A DNA stretch of 64,000 nt from Ashinkailepas kermadecensis (GCA_034440615.1 JAOTOM010004685.1:1-64000), one strand, 5' to 3'; positions 1 to 12,799 are shown, counted from the first letter of the stretch. Made by a program: numbers and translations. The notes: generated from the letters alone by a model not told the origin.

Positions 1-630
1 ACCACACCCCACCGTCCACCGTCCACATTCCACCGTCTGGAAGCCAATCGCACGAGACTCCACTGCCTGGGAGCTCGCTGGACCGAATGGCGTGTCGGAA
101 GCTCGCCGACTGCCTGATTTGAATGCCGTGGTGCGGCAGTTCCGTGCGGCGCCACATTCCCCACGTGTCTGTCGGTCGGCACCACCCTCGGCGCCACGGG
201 CGGAGACAGCACCTGGTCTGGGGAGGCGGCGAGGCTCTCGCCGCCTCTCTCCTCACCAGGCATCTCCCCCTCACCAGGACAGGTGGAGACAGCACCTGGT
301 CAGGGGAGACGGCGAGAGCCGGCATCTCCCCGTTCACCAGTATGCTAACCTCGAGCAAAATTGAGGCGGTTGTCTGAAACTTTCCGATCCTCCGCTGGTT
401 CATCCTTTCGAGAAGATGTCAAACGCCAGAGAAATGGGTGCATTGAGTTGTTAGAGGGTGCGCCAGAGACATTCCTCTTGAGGGCCGGATTGTTTAATTT
501 CCGGCGTGGACCGCGCCGGTCGTTCAGAGCCCTCTCCTGAGCCGAGGTGTCCCGGGCCCGCCTCAGAGCGGGTTATGGCGCCATGATTGCCGACCGAATG
601 GCTGCCGAGCCGCCCCGAGCCGCCCGGCGG
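1..630. other. no gene seen; small local duplication
   Basis: I see no supportable exon here. A short imperfect duplication around 205-330 repeats a block with the core CACCTGGTC/GGGGA and GGCATCTCCCC. The sequence is GC-rich and open in several frames by composition only. Confidence 0.4.
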
Positions 631-1022
631 TCCGCCTTGGCTGCTGAGTCAGACGGGTTCTGGCAGCTGCCGCATCAAGTCGTGACGGTGCAGTCAGCCC
701 GGTTGGTCCGCCTTGGCTGCTGAGTCAGACGGGGGGTCAGCTGGCAGCTGCCGCATCAAGTCCGGCCGGTCCGCCTTGGCTGCTGAGTCAGACGGGGCTG
801 CTGCTGGCAGCTGCCGCATCAAGTCGTGACGCTGCAGCTCAGCCCGGCTGGTCCGCCTTGGCTGCTGAGTCAGACGGGGCTGAGTCAGCTGGCAGCTGCC
901 GCATCAAGTCGTGACGGTGCAGCTCAGCCCGGCTGGTCCGCCTTGGCTGCTGAGTCAGACGGGGCTGAGTCAGCTGGCAGCTGCCGCATCAAGTCGTGAC
1001 GCTGCAGCTTAGCCCGGCTGCA
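631..1022. repeat. tandem repeat, 5 copies of 63-85 bp, with TGCTGAGTCAG cores
   Basis: Five imperfect copies start at about 631, 707, 770, 851 and 936, each beginning TCCGCCTTGGCTGCTGAGTC and containing GGCAGCTGCCGCATCAAGT. Copies differ in length by internal indels. Each copy holds TGCTGAGTCAG (642-652, 718-728, 781-791, 863-873, 948-958). The last two copies add a second GCTGAGTCAGC (about 879-889 and 964-974). That motif is the known AP-1/NF-E2/Maf-recognition core; whether it is used here is unknown. Confidence 0.85.
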
Positions 1023-1092
1023 GTGGTCACAATTAGCTGCAGTGGCTGCAGAGCTGCAGTCATTGCCAGATGTCCATGTGCAGTGGCATGGT

Positions 1093-1157
1093 ATGTGTGT
1101 GTGTGTGTGTGTGTGTAGGTGTGTGTGCGTGTGTAGGTGTGTGTGTGTGTGCAGGTG
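1093..1157. repeat. (TG)n microsatellite with TAGG interruptions
   Basis: An alternating TG tract is interrupted by TAGG and TGCG. It is open in several frames on both strands only because it is a simple repeat (Val-Cys on +, Thr-His on -). It is not coding. Confidence 0.95.
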
Positions 1158-1159
1158 TT

Positions 1160-2770
1160 TATTGTGCCGTATTCTGTTCGAGAAGTGCACTGACGAGTGT
1201 AGCTGCCTAGTTGGGCGACGTTTCCAGGAGCGTACGCAGCGTACCCCGGAAGGCACCACACATATTCGGTCTTATTTCCACCAGTCGTAGCAGGTTTCAT
1301 TGCTCATTTTCGAACATAAATGAAACCATGAGTGGTCCGCTGTTAGGGTTTATAGGTGGTGTAAAATACGGCATGATATTTTTACTACCGGGACGAACAC
1401 ACACACCGGCAATGGTCGTTTAAAGGTAATAGCTGTCAAGCTGCCACTCTTATACATATCATGCACAAATTACAACTCTAGAGCATTCAATATTTCAGCC
1501 ATTCATGCTTGTTAGCATGTAAGTACGCTTCAGAAACACGGTGTCTTGTGACCATGAAAGAGTGTACACTACTGCTGAACACATTTCACATCATGCAATA
1601 TTTCATCGCATATTGCAGATATTGCACCACCGTGAGGATCGCCATCGACAAAACGGATGCCCAACGGCATCCCCCGGTGGCAACTGTCTACGCTACATGC
1701 TAAACTCTAGATGATGAGCAGGTGAATAAGGGGTTTTAATAATGTAATTTACTGCATTGAGCCTGCTGGTATCTCCAAGTGATTTCTTAGACACTCCTCT
1801 AGGTTAGGTGCATTGAAAAAGCATATGCCATATTATTATCCTCACGTTTCCATTAACCTATGAATCGCTTCAAAATCATGGGGCAGTCCCGTTTACATTT
1901 GATATATGCGTGGAGCACTAACCAGGAGATCGTACAAGTTTATTATGCTTGAAATGTTATCCAAACGTATCTTCTTCGCTTTTTGCCATTGAAATATCCG
2001 CCAAGTACTCGTCGCTATGCAGGTGTAGAGGCAAGGTATATGCAACTCAAATGTGATTCCCTTTCATTAGCCAATCAGCGGGTCGAGGTAGTTCCAAACA
2101 AGTACCATCACGTCGCACAGATTGCTGCAGCTCCACCTTGAAGCATTGGCAAGTCACCGAATGCGCTCTTTTAGCGCTGCCTTCGAAGAATGTATAATTG
2201 CAACATGCATCATGGATATGCGTGCTCCTACCCACCTATTATGGTGATACCCGGGCACATTCCTAAACACATTTCAACCAGTGCGTGTCTGAATAGAATT
2301 TATTAATGCGTAAACGAGCCAACGATTACCGTAATATCATGTACCCATGCCTTGCAAATGTGATAAGTATTTCGCCCATGGGCTATCTTTAAATTGATGC
2401 CCAGTGAACTCCATCTGGCACCAGCAATGGCCATTTTTCTGGGCTGATGACTCGACCACAGAGGAGCAATAGGGCAACAGCGAGCCAGCGAGGAGTCGTG
2501 TGCGGTGTCGTTAATGTCCGGCGGTACCGTGGCTGCGTCAACTCCTCACCTGGCCAGTGGCTCCCAGCTGGCTATCGGCAGCCGATCGTCCATCACACGG
2601 GCGGCTCGTTAGGAGAGCCGGCGCTGACGTGATAGTACTCGGCCCGACAAGGCCGCGGCCGCTGATCGGCCGACACATTCCGCGCGTGACTGGCGTCGGA
2701 GGCCGGCCTCGGGACGAGCGCCTCCTCCGCCGCAGCGCCTCTTCCGCCGCAGCCCCGCCGCCCGCAGAGC
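1160..2770. other. mostly AT-rich non-coding stretch
   Basis: AT-rich from about 1290 to 2440, then GC-rich. No splice-bounded conserved exon, RNA gene or transposon protein is recognisable on either strand. Confidence 0.4.
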
Positions 2771-2772
2771 TG

Positions 2773-2856
2773 GAGCCGAGCCGAGCCGAGCCGAGCCGAG
2801 CCGAGCCGAGCCGAGCCGAGCCGAGCCGAGCCGAGCCGAGCCGAGCGAGCCGAGCT
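2773..2856. repeat. (CCGAG)n pentanucleotide microsatellite
   Basis: About 16 copies of the pentamer CCGAG run almost perfectly, then decay into GAGCTGAGC. The unit gives an open frame on both strands (Glu-Pro-Ser-Arg-Ala type), which I do not count as coding. Confidence 0.95.
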
Positions 2857-4030
2857 GAGCTAGGCCGCCCACTCAGCGGTGCCGACTCTCAAAGATTGAG
2901 GTCGGCACGCTCTGCCGCCAACTTGGCTACTCTACCCCGCCATGATGTCACTCTCTGACCTAGTGTCCATCTGCTCTACCCCACCAGGATGTCTCCCTCT
3001 GCTCCACAGATCCCCAAGCTACGCCGAAATGTCCCAATCTCTCCGGCCGCTGGTACCCCACTATGTCTCAGTCTCCTCTGCCTGGAATCAATCGGTGCCC
3101 GTGGCAAATAATGAGACATTCTCCCCACTGGGTCGTTGTTCGAGACAGGGCAGCGACATCACCTCTGGTGGGAGTAAGCCGTGTGTCTTCTGCCGGAACG
3201 TGCCTTGTTTTTCTGCTGCGAGAGCGCAGTTGCCACCGCAGCTGTCTCTGAGCAGGTGACGAGTGGGATCTCGATTATCCCAGTGTCCCACGTGTATCAG
3301 CTTATCTCCGGAGCACCACGTGTCATAGACTCACAAGCCTTGAATCTCGGCTGGCTTACGTTCCCCAATCACGCCGAACCCCACGCGACCGACGGCGGTC
3401 GGTACCCCTCACCGCCTCACGCGTGGTGAAGTGGGGGAAGCGGAGGGGTGGGGGAGCTCCGAGGCGGGCCATCAGGGTCGTCATTACATGGCTGAGCATC
3501 CCGCTGGCGGCGGAGCGTGGCCGGCCGGTCGGCGCGCGGCGCCCCCGCCGCGAGCCGACCGCGCCGCGCCGATATCGAGCATAACTCCGGCGGCGCCCCG
3601 GCCCGCGCCGTGGGGGACGGCCGCCGGCGGACGCCGGCCCCCTCCTGGGCGCCGCCCGACCCGATCCGGTCGCAAACCCACGGCGTGCCCATCGGAGGGG
3701 CCCGAAATATGAACTACACACTGTCCGTTGGGCCGTCAGAGCGCCGCGACTTCGACAACAACACGCCGGTGCGAAACGGCGCAGCGGGAAAGGGAAGCGG
3801 ATTTGAAGGGCGTTTGAGTCGCATGACTTCGCCTTCAGCGTATGATGATCCCGCCACGCCACAGTCCACTGATCTCTAGTCCTCCCCCTCCCTCCCGAAA
3901 CACAGTCCCTCAGCTGCAATCTCGAGATGCACAGAGGAAATCAACGATGCGTCAGAGCGGTACCGGCGCTCCAGCGCGCTCGGACACAGCTGATGCCACC
4001 ACTCGGGCGCGAAGGGACTCGGGCGGAGCT
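2857..4030. other. GC-rich stretch, no gene seen
   Basis: Very GC-rich from about 3420 to 3800 with long open frames on both strands, as expected from composition. No domain or splice-bounded conserved peptide is recognisable. Confidence 0.35.
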
Positions 4031-4975
4031 GCCACTGGAGAGGATGGGAGGATGTGACTATGACGAGTCACCACTGGGGAGGATAGTGGGCTGTAACTCG
4101 AGCGGGGTCACCATGGGGGGAGGGGGGGGAAAGCCGGGTCACCACTGGGGAGGATGGGAGGATGTGATGACGAGTCACACATGGGGAGGATGGTGGGTGT
4201 GATCGAGCCGGGTCACCACTGGGGGAGGATGGGGTGAGCGAGTCACCACTGGGGAGGATGGACTGGGGAGGAGGTGGCGGGGGTCACCACGGGGGGGTGG
4301 GCTGTGTGAGCCGGGTCACCACTGGGGAGGATGGGGGGTGACTATGGCGAGTCACCACTGGGGAGGATGGTGGGCTGTAACTCGAGCGGGGTCACCACTG
4401 GGGAGGATGGTGGGCTGTGAACTCGAGCCGGGTCACCGCTGGGGAGGATGGGAGGTTGTGACTATGGCGTATCACCACTGGGGAGGATGGTGGGCTGTAA
4501 CTCGAGGGGTCACCACTGGGGAGGATGGGAGGATGTGACTATGACGAGTCACCACTGGGGAGGATGGTGGGCTGTAACTCGAGCGGGGTCACCACTGGGG
4601 AGGATGGTGGGCTGTGAACTCGAGCCGGGTCACCACTGGGGAGGATGGGAGGTTGTGACTATGGCGAGTCACCACTGGGGAGGATGGTGGGCTGTAACTC
4701 GAGCCGGGTCACCACTGGGGAGGATGGGAGGTTGTGACTATGGCGAGTCACCACTGGGGAGGATGGTGGGCTGTAACTCGAGCGGGGTCACCACTGGGGA
4801 GGATGGGAGGATGTGACTATGCCGAGTCACCACTGGGGAGGATGGTGGGCTGTGAACTCGAGCCGGGTCACCACTGGGGAGGACGGGAGGATGTGACTAT
4901 GACGAGTCACCACTGGGGAGGATGGTGGGCTGTGAACTCGAGCGGGGTCACCACTGGGGAGGATCGGGAGGCTGT
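4031..4975. repeat. G-rich minisatellite, about 40-bp unit, over 20 copies
   Basis: The core TCACCACTGGGGAGGATG recurs every 39-41 bp in the best part (for example 4510, 4550, 4590, 4631, 4670). The arms alternate between GTGGGCTGTAACTCGAGC and GGAGGATGTGACTATG(A/G)CGAG types, giving a higher-order period near 80 bp. The first 300 bp are more degenerate. Every unit contains several runs of 3-4 G on the + strand. Confidence 0.95.
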
Positions 4976-7900
4976 GGACTCAAGCCAAGTCGCCACCGGG
5001 GCACGTGGGGGCGCGGTGGGAGGCCGCGTGTCGAAATGGTCGGAATGTGGCTTGGGCGTCCGTCGGGACCGCACGTGGCTCCGGTGCGCTGTATTTACAT
5101 AAGGCAGTCATAAGTCGACGGCCGGCCGGCGTCCAGGCTGGCCGTTGGTTGTCAGTCGATTTCTTTTGTGGCGAACTCATTTGCGGAGTTCCATGCAGTG
5201 GTTGAAACCTCTGCCCAGACATGGATGGGTCCACTGTGCATCCTAAACGCAGAATATTTACTGTATGTCATAGACCCTGGCATGGAGTCGGAAATACAGA
5301 TTCACCGCCTTCAAATCTCTAGAGATTCCACCCATGCAATGTTTAATTCACCATATTTGTTTTTCGATTTTCCAAAACCTCCTCTAATTCTACTACAGAA
5401 GCATAGGGGCAGGCTATGTAATTATCGCCCATGTATGTGACTGAGTTTGGCACAACGACACACGGCAGAGCGGTAGCATTCGGTGGTTTTACTCTTCGAG
5501 GTGCGTGCTGTGCGAAAATATAACTTGCGATGATACCACTGGCATCCAGAGAGAGAGAGAGAGACATGTGTCCATTAATATAGATGTTTTATCAAATTTC
5601 ATTTGATGGCCAATACCAAAAGCAACACTAAAGATCTTCGATTTTTGCAACCTCAAGATCCGCTATGGCAATCCACCTGAAAACTGAACCGCCACCGAAA
5701 ATAAGTTTCAGCTCTTCGAGGTCATTTGAAATTAAGACATGAAATAGCGCAATAGAAGTTGGGTTGGTAAGCATGCAAATACCGCGAGCGACGAAACTAC
5801 GATGGCAAGGCACGAACGAATCCGAACAAGCACGCCATCGTTCATAATTGCTTTGTTTTATTGCATAATTTACGTCGACGAAACGTCTCTACCATTCCCT
5901 TAATTGTCCGTGCCTTCCCATGGCTCGCTATCCCTTGTCCTTGTTGCATCCTACATAGTAGGAGCCGACTGGCTGTAGTGCTCCAGAGTACAGCTCCCCT
6001 TGTCTCTACGTCCCTTGTTGGTCAGCCAACTGGCTTCTTCGCTTCCACCCTGCATCATAATAACCACTAGCTGCGTAGATGTAAGCAAATATAATAACAT
6101 GCAATAGGCAGGTATCAGGGAAGCTTTTGCAAGGAATCGAAGAAGCATGTTTTATTCGGTGCTTGATGAATTCTTGGTGAATTTGTCAGAAAAAAATGTG
6201 TAGCAAGCATTATTCAGTGTAGGTATCTTCCCTGGACCTCCGCGTCTGGTGGTTGTAAAAGAAACTGCTAGGTATATGTTCGTAATGTAACGTGGCATGT
6301 GTCAGAGCGAAGCGGAATTTTCTCATACGAAGACTTTAAACATGCACGACCGTGTTACGACTGGGCTTCAAGTTGAATTTTCAGTCGTTGCATGTTTGCT
6401 TAACATCCAGTAACCGAGCATGAAGCCGCGTTGCGTAGAAACAAATGTGATGGATGTGTAATTCGGCGACTGTATGGGCACATGGTAAAATCCAATGTTT
6501 GGCCTACATTCTTATCACCAACAAGCTGAAAGCTGCGATGGCACCACACCATAATGGCTGGTCTCAGTCTGCTGTTTGTGTATAACTTGCATCATGAAAA
6601 AAGAGAGCATCCCTACGATCCGGAGATAACTATGAACACTAATCGACAGTCCCTCGAGTAATGCTTGATTGAAATAGCCTCATCTGACTGCAGCTGATGT
6701 ATGACGGCTGAAGACAGGAACGGATCGATGGTATGGTCATCAGTGCTGGGGTGGGTTGTGGTGGTCTTGTGAACAAGGGCTCAAGATATCAGGTGCACCC
6801 ACCAGATGGCTTGTTCATCGTGTGATGCTTCTAATAAAACAAAAATGACAAACAATGGCATTCATGCCTTCGCCGGTGGTCCAGGCTACTTCACAGCCCC
6901 GAACTGCCTAACTGCAGGGAGATAGAACCACGTGATCACCTATGGATTCACTGACGAGCTTTTGGTGGGTAGCTGTGCATGGGGAAAGGAGGAGAAAGGC
7001 ACGTGCGCTACCAGGGACACGTTTCTGTCCGAGTGAAATCCTAACTCACAGTGATGCAAACGGCACGTAGATCAAACTTGCAAAGCTTGCTTTCCGCGCG
7101 TGTGTGGAGACACTAAGCAGTCTACCTGTCCGTGATAAGTCAACGTAAATCATTCCTGAAAACAAAGCGGTCTAGCTCCGCAGACAAACCACCTGCAACG
7201 ACCAACTTACAATTCCATATGGCCGAGCATAGGCGTCGGTCACGGCAGTAGTGACGCCTCCCTCCAGCAAGTTCGGTCAGCGACGGTCCGGCCTGCAACA
7301 GTTCAGTTTGCGACAATAGGGTCTGCGACAGTCCGGTCGGCTACAGTCCCGTTGGCGACAGCTCGGTCGCGACACTCCAGTTGAGTACACACAGGACCGA
7401 CGTACTCGTTGTGCACGGTTATCCTTTCCCCGGGCGATAATCGCCCGACGAAGAGGAGCGCTGCGAAAACACGCCGGCCAAACGGTGTAATGGCGCGAAG
7501 GGGGCGGCATAATGTCCGAAGGACCGTGTGCGGGAGGGTGCCGAACTGACAGCCAAAATTGTAAACAAACCGGAGCGCCGACGCGAGGTCCAGCCGCCCA
7601 GCCCGGGATGGCCTCGTTCGCGCCTCGTTGGAATGTGTTAAGAGTGGCCGCCAGCTTTGGAGAAAGCTCGTATATTCGGACCTATCTCGCCCTCAATCCT
7701 GAGCGGTGCCCGGCCAAGTGGTTTTAGCACGACGTGAAGATGACTCCAGGCAATTGGAGAATTCCACCTGTGTCCGGTTAGTTGGGATAAATTGAAGGCA
7801 AAACAGACTCGTTTTGAGGACTGACTCGCATCCGTGCTGAATGTGAGTGTGCTCTGCTTGATTGAATCGTTAGATGGTACCCGCTGAAGCTATTCCACTC

Positions 7901-9650
7901 CACTTCACAGTTCAGGTGATTCGGACCCTTCGAGTGACTTCGAAATAGTCCTTCCAGCCGCAATGTTCTTTCTTAATTTCTTCCGTTACCTGGCTTACAA
8001 AGTGACAACGAAAATAATTATTCATACAACCGCATCATTCCACACATGCGTTGGTTTAGTTTGCTCTGTCAACGTCCTCAGTGGCACCGCCTTGAGCTTG
8101 TCCAAATACTGTCTTTGGAAAGGCATCGGGTTGGAGCAGAGAGTTCGAGACCTATTTTGTAGTCCAAGGATAAAGCTGTGCTCGTAATGGCGTATTATCA
8201 AGCCACAAACACTTCAAGGTTTCGCATCTTCGCCGTCCCCTTGCCGTCTAAGGTCAGGGTTAAATGCCGTGCCCTGCACCTGCATGCAAATCAGCCAGCT
8301 GAAGGCTGTTCATGCAAGAGTTTGTGGCGGCTGCTGCATGCTGAGAATGTTTAAGGGTGTTTGTTTTGCAGCATCACTGTAGCGGAGAGTTATAGCCGCC
8401 TTCTTTTGATCGCATGGTTACACGAGTACAGCTCGATTACGGCACAGCCAATGTGCAGATGGGTCCCATGTGATGCCTGCTGAGCGTCCAAATACCGACG
8501 TGCCATGTGGACAGCTGACGTCGATAGGCACGCAAAGTAGCACCTCGATGACGTCATCCAGCTATGGCGATGTGGTTGGTCGGCCACCCGGGTCGACCAC
8601 ACAGTGGCAACCATCTGTCCTCCCGCGGAAGCCGCTCTCTAATTGTTTGACAGCTGTATGCCTGTCGGCCCAAACGCTCCACTGTTTGCATACTCGGCTG
8701 CATCCACACACAGCCGACAAAGAGCGGACGGTGGAATTTTTCTCGCCTCGAAAAAGTGTCCGGCGGCCGTGCGGACCGTCGCGCCCGCCAACGACCGCCT
8801 GCCGTCGTCTGCCGCCGTCGCCTGAGGTCAAAGGTGACTGCTTGTGAAGCTTGGCTTGGCACGGTTCTCGCTGGCGTCCACAGGGGTTCTCACTGGCGTC
8901 GAGTGAAGTGAGTGCCGCCGTACCTGGTCGTGGGGCATCACTGGGTTCGATTTGTCACTGACTTCCAGCCAGTTTTTATGACATCTGTGCCGTGCTATTG
9001 CATGCTGTATGACGTTAGTAAACTATATGTATTTAGCACAAGCGTACCGTGGTAAATCAGCCAAACTAACTTGCGAGGCCTCGTATTCGCAAAGTGCAAG
9101 ACCTGCGCATGATATAATGCAGACATGAGCTGGACCATCTCAGCCTTGCGATAGCATCGCACCTGCCTGCAGGCTCCCGCTGATACCTGCGTAGTGTGCA
9201 GACCGTTTAACTCCGGCCTCTGGCAGGAGTCTTTGTGGCATGCACAGAGCTAACTGCTGCCCACTTTGGCTGGAACGATTCCAGGGGGTTCTTTGTAGTG
9301 TGTGGACTGTATAACTGCTGCCTTTGGCTGGAAGCTTCGCAGCATGTGGGCTATTTATCGCCTTCGGATGGAGGTTCGCGGCATGCAAATCGAATGTACG
9401 GCGTGCACCGTACACGTGGGCAGTGGTTGTACGCCGCGCGACCGCTGCTAACGTGGTCGGTCAGAGCTGCGGACTCCGGACGTTGGACGTTGGTAGCCGA
9501 ACGTCGGACGTCGGACGTTGGACGGACGGTTGGGATTCCGCGCGGCGGCGGCTGGCTGCCGGATTCCGCGCGTTCCCGTTAAATGGGCCGGTGGTCGCCG
9601 ACCAGCCCGGTGGATGGGGTCACCCTCGACTGTCGATCACGAGCGCCGGT
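4976..9650. other. largely AT-rich non-coding stretch
   Basis: No gene, RNA or recognisable transposon. A (GA)n tract of 16 bases is at about 5550-5565. A degenerate short repeat with GACAGTCCGGT-like cores lies at about 7270-7380. GGACGTTGGACG-type short repeats lie at about 9477-9530. One TGACGTCA palindrome is at about 8549-8556. The small open frames here show no family resemblance. Confidence 0.4.
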
Positions 9651-9652
9651 AC

Positions 9653-9708
9653 CCCCCCCCCACACACACACACACATACACACATACATACACACACGCA
9701 CAAACACA
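9653..9708. repeat. (CA)n microsatellite
   Basis: A C-run is followed by an interrupted CA tract (CACACATA interruptions). It is simple sequence. Confidence 0.9.
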
Positions 9709-9721
9709 GATGGCATCCGGA

Positions 9722-10195
9722 CGGCCGCGTGTCGCGTCAGCCACCGGCTGCTCACCGTCGATCACCGTCTGTCACAGATCACCGTCTGTCACAGGCCACA
9801 GCACACGTGGGCCGTCGGTCGCTGTCTGTCACAGCGGTCATATGTCGGCCGCGTGTCGCGTCGGCCACCGGCTGCTCACCGTCGATCACCGTCTGTCACA
9901 GATCACCGTCTGTCACAGGCCACAGCACACGTGGGCCGTCGGTCGCTGTCTGTCACAAGTCACAGCACACGTCTGTCGTCTGTCGCCGTCTGTCACAGCG
10001 GTCATATGTCGGCTGCCATCGTCTGTCGCAGCGGTCATATGTCGGCTGCCATCGTCTGTCACAGCGGTCATATGTCGGCTGCCATCGTCTGTCACAGCGG
10101 TCATATGTCGGCTGCCATCGTCTGTCACGGTGGTCATATATCGGCTGCCATCGTCTGTCACGGTGGTCATATGTCGGCTGTGCCATCGTATGTCA
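9722..10195. repeat. compound minisatellite: about 125-bp duplication, then six 33-bp units
   Basis: A block of about 125 bp beginning CCGCGTGTCGCGTC is present twice (about 9723 and 9848). It runs into a 33-bp array (about 9995-10195) with the core TCATATGTCGGCTGCCATCG followed by TCTGTCACAGCGG. CGTCTGTCACAG is shared by both parts, so the short unit probably arose from the end of the long one. The 33-bp period is a multiple of three and gives open frames on both strands. Confidence 0.9.
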
Positions 10196-10900
10196 TGGAA
10201 ACCATATAGCATCTGTTGCCCGTGTCTGTAGTATCTACCCTCGTGTCTCCAGTACCTGATAATATCTTATTATCTCAGAACATTGTCGCAGGCAGCCGTA
10301 ATGCTTATGTTTCTATGAATGTTGCACCTCATCCGACAGCAAATTCTGGATGATTGCTAAATAGACGTATAACCGCCAAAGTATTGCGTGTCGGAACCCT
10401 CCTGGCTGAATGCGACCACCAAGAGTCTCGGAGGCGTGCGGTTCCGAACCGGCGCCTCAGCTGTGATAGCTGTGGCCTGTAGTTGAATTGACGTGACAAC
10501 ATCACGCGAGGCGATGTTGTGTGATGTGATAGGCCACGATGCCACTCCATTGCTGTGCGTGTCATTCCCTTAAGTTGGATGAAATTGGCAACTTTGTTAA
10601 GGTCTAGGCATACATTACGCTGATTTTCCTATACTATAATGCTCCTGGATGACACTTACAGCTTCGAGAAAATACGTTGATAGGACGAATGAAGCAATAG
10701 CAGTAAAAGGGTGGACTGTTCGGCAGCATCAGCATGACCGCATTCTAGATCCCGAAGACTTACACTGCGGTAGCATTGGCCGGATAATTTTCAAATAAAC
10801 AACTGCAACCCCTCGGAAGCCAAACTCGCCAATTAGTCTGGCTTCCGCCCGGCATTTTCCCACGCAGCCCATTCCCCATTTCAGCCCGTCCTCCAATCTT
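10196..10900. other. no feature seen
   Basis: AT-moderate sequence with no supportable coding exon, RNA gene or repeat. Confidence 0.35.
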
Positions 10901-11110
10901 GCCCGGCTCCACCCCAGCTCCCGCGCCAGCCCGGATTCCTCCCCAGCCCGGCTCCCGGCGCCCAGCCCAGTCCGGCTCCCGTCTCATTCCGGCTCCCGCA
11001 CCAGCCTGGCTCCTATCACCACCCAGCGCCCCAGCCCGGCTCCCGGCGCCCAGCCCAGTCCGGCTCCCGTCTCATCCCGGCTCCTGCACCAGCCCGGCCC
11101 CCGCCCAACT
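10901..11110. repeat. degenerate CAGCCCGGCTCCCG repeat
   Basis: Repeated CCAGCCCGGCTCCCG cores are arranged in two larger near-copies, at about 10950-10990 and 11030-11075, both with GGCGCCCAGCCCAGTCC. The Pro/Ala-rich open frame that results is compositional. Confidence 0.8.
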
Positions 11111-11261
11111 CGGCTCCACGCACTGCGTGGCAGCCGGGCTCCGCTGGGAACGCGACCGGCCCGCTTCCGTGTTCCGTGCGAACGGCCTACAGGGGGGCCT
11201 CCGGCGGCAATGGCTAGTCCCACCAAGCCCGGCTGTGGCTCCACACAGGGCTGCGAGCAGT

Positions 11262-11290
11262 GCAACTAACACACACACACACACACACAC
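11262..11290. repeat. (CA)n microsatellite
   Basis: An almost pure CA dinucleotide tract of about 14 units. Confidence 0.95.
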
Positions 11291-11759
11291 TCATGAGTTG
11301 CAGATTCGAATGCCGTCACAGTGGAGGCTCTGTGCACTCTCGTTTCGGGGATTGCGATTTTGTATACTGTCACATCGGAGAATACATATTTGTCACTTTC
11401 GCGCCGGGGATTGCAGCTCTGGGTGTCGAAGTGGTGATTATTACAGCTCCACGTGTATCCCGCCGTACCCGGTATCGCATCTCCAATGAAAACCCGGCCG
11501 GGAAACTGCAGCTGCAGCCAAATCCGAGAGACTGCAGCCGAACACAAGACGCTATCGGGAGAGGCTGCGTTGCGGCATGTGCATAAAACACCGCGTCAGC
11601 CGAACCGTAGGGTGCTCGTTACGATCGCCCCAGATGGCGTGTTCCGCCATGATAGGATACACATAATCGGCCGATGGCATGTCTTAAGTGTGTTCTAGGC
11701 CGGCGCTGCGAGTTCTTGCGAGCGCCATAAAGGTAGCTGCGGTGCCGCACCCCATCCGG

Positions 11760-11965
11760 CCAGACACCGCCAGTCCTGTCTCAGACAACACTTGTTTTGT
11801 CTCAGACAACACCTGCCTTGATTCAGACAGCACCCGTCCTGTGTCAGGCGTCACGCCCATCAGACAGTACTCGCGCTGTCTCTGACACCACGCGCCCGGT
11901 CTCAGTGCCCGCCATGTCTCGGGCATTACACCCTGACTCAGACTGTACACGTCCCGTCTCGGGTG
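11760..11965. repeat. degenerate TCAGACAACACCTG-type repeat
   Basis: The motif (T/C)TCAGACA(A/G)CACC(T/C)G recurs about every 27 bp with substitutions (TGTCTCAGACAACAC, GATTCAGACAGCACC, CTGACACCACGC). This is an old, decayed short minisatellite. Confidence 0.65.
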
Positions 11966-12269
11966 GCACCGGAGATGTTCAGTTTACTCGATCGAAGGCT
12001 AACGCGTGCACCAGCTACGAGCTCCCAGCACTGAGGATAGCTCCATAGATAGTCGTGCAAAGTCCATAAGAAATTGGAAGAATCAACCATTGAGTGGCAG
12101 TAGTCCATCCAGAGATATATAGAGACCGGTGGCACCCTCCATGTCCCCCTCCGTCTCAGACAGAGTCGAAGGAGTGGCGTGCGGGACAATAGCATCACTG
12201 TCCTATCGCTGTCATCGGGACCATTTATAACAGATTCTAATGAAGCCTACGCCGTCAGATCGCCTGGTG

Positions 12270-12480
12270 TGGATGCTGAGACATGAGATGGGGATCGGTC
12301 GGTGAGGATGCCGTGACGTCAGACAGCGATCGACTGGTGAGGGATCGTGACGTCAGACAGCGATCTTCCGATGTGGGGGGGGGGGGGTTGCCGTGACCTC
12401 AGACAGAGATCGACTGGTGGATGGTGCTGTGACGTCAAACAGAGATCGATCGGTGGGGGTGCCGTGACGTCGGGCGCCCG
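12270..12480. repeat. degenerate repeat with GTGACGTCAGACAGCGATC core
   Basis: Four to five units of about 36-40 bp share GTGACGTCA(G/A)ACAG(C/A)GATCG followed by GTGGG or GTGAGGG. One copy is invaded by a run of about 15 G at 12376-12390. Each unit carries a TGACGTCA or TGACCTCA bZIP-like palindrome. Confidence 0.75.
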
Positions 12481-12799
12481 TCGATAGTCTCCGGTGGGCG
12501 TCGTCCACGGATGCCGTTTGTGGCTCGTTTGCGTGCTGGGCGGCAGTCGCGGCGCACTGACTGCACCTGCCGGAGCCCACCGCCTGGCTGGCGTGTGGGC
12601 CAACTGTGGCTCAAGTTTTTTCCTGTAGGCAAAGACGGGTGATATTGCTGCCTGAGCAGAAAATGATGTCAATATTCGACGAAAGCCTGACCTCGTTGTG
12701 TCATCAGACAGTGACAGGGCGGCGAGTCAAACCGTTCCGTGCAGTAGCTTCATCGGGGCTTGGGGAGAATGTCAAGGACGTACATTTTGACGAGCGCTG

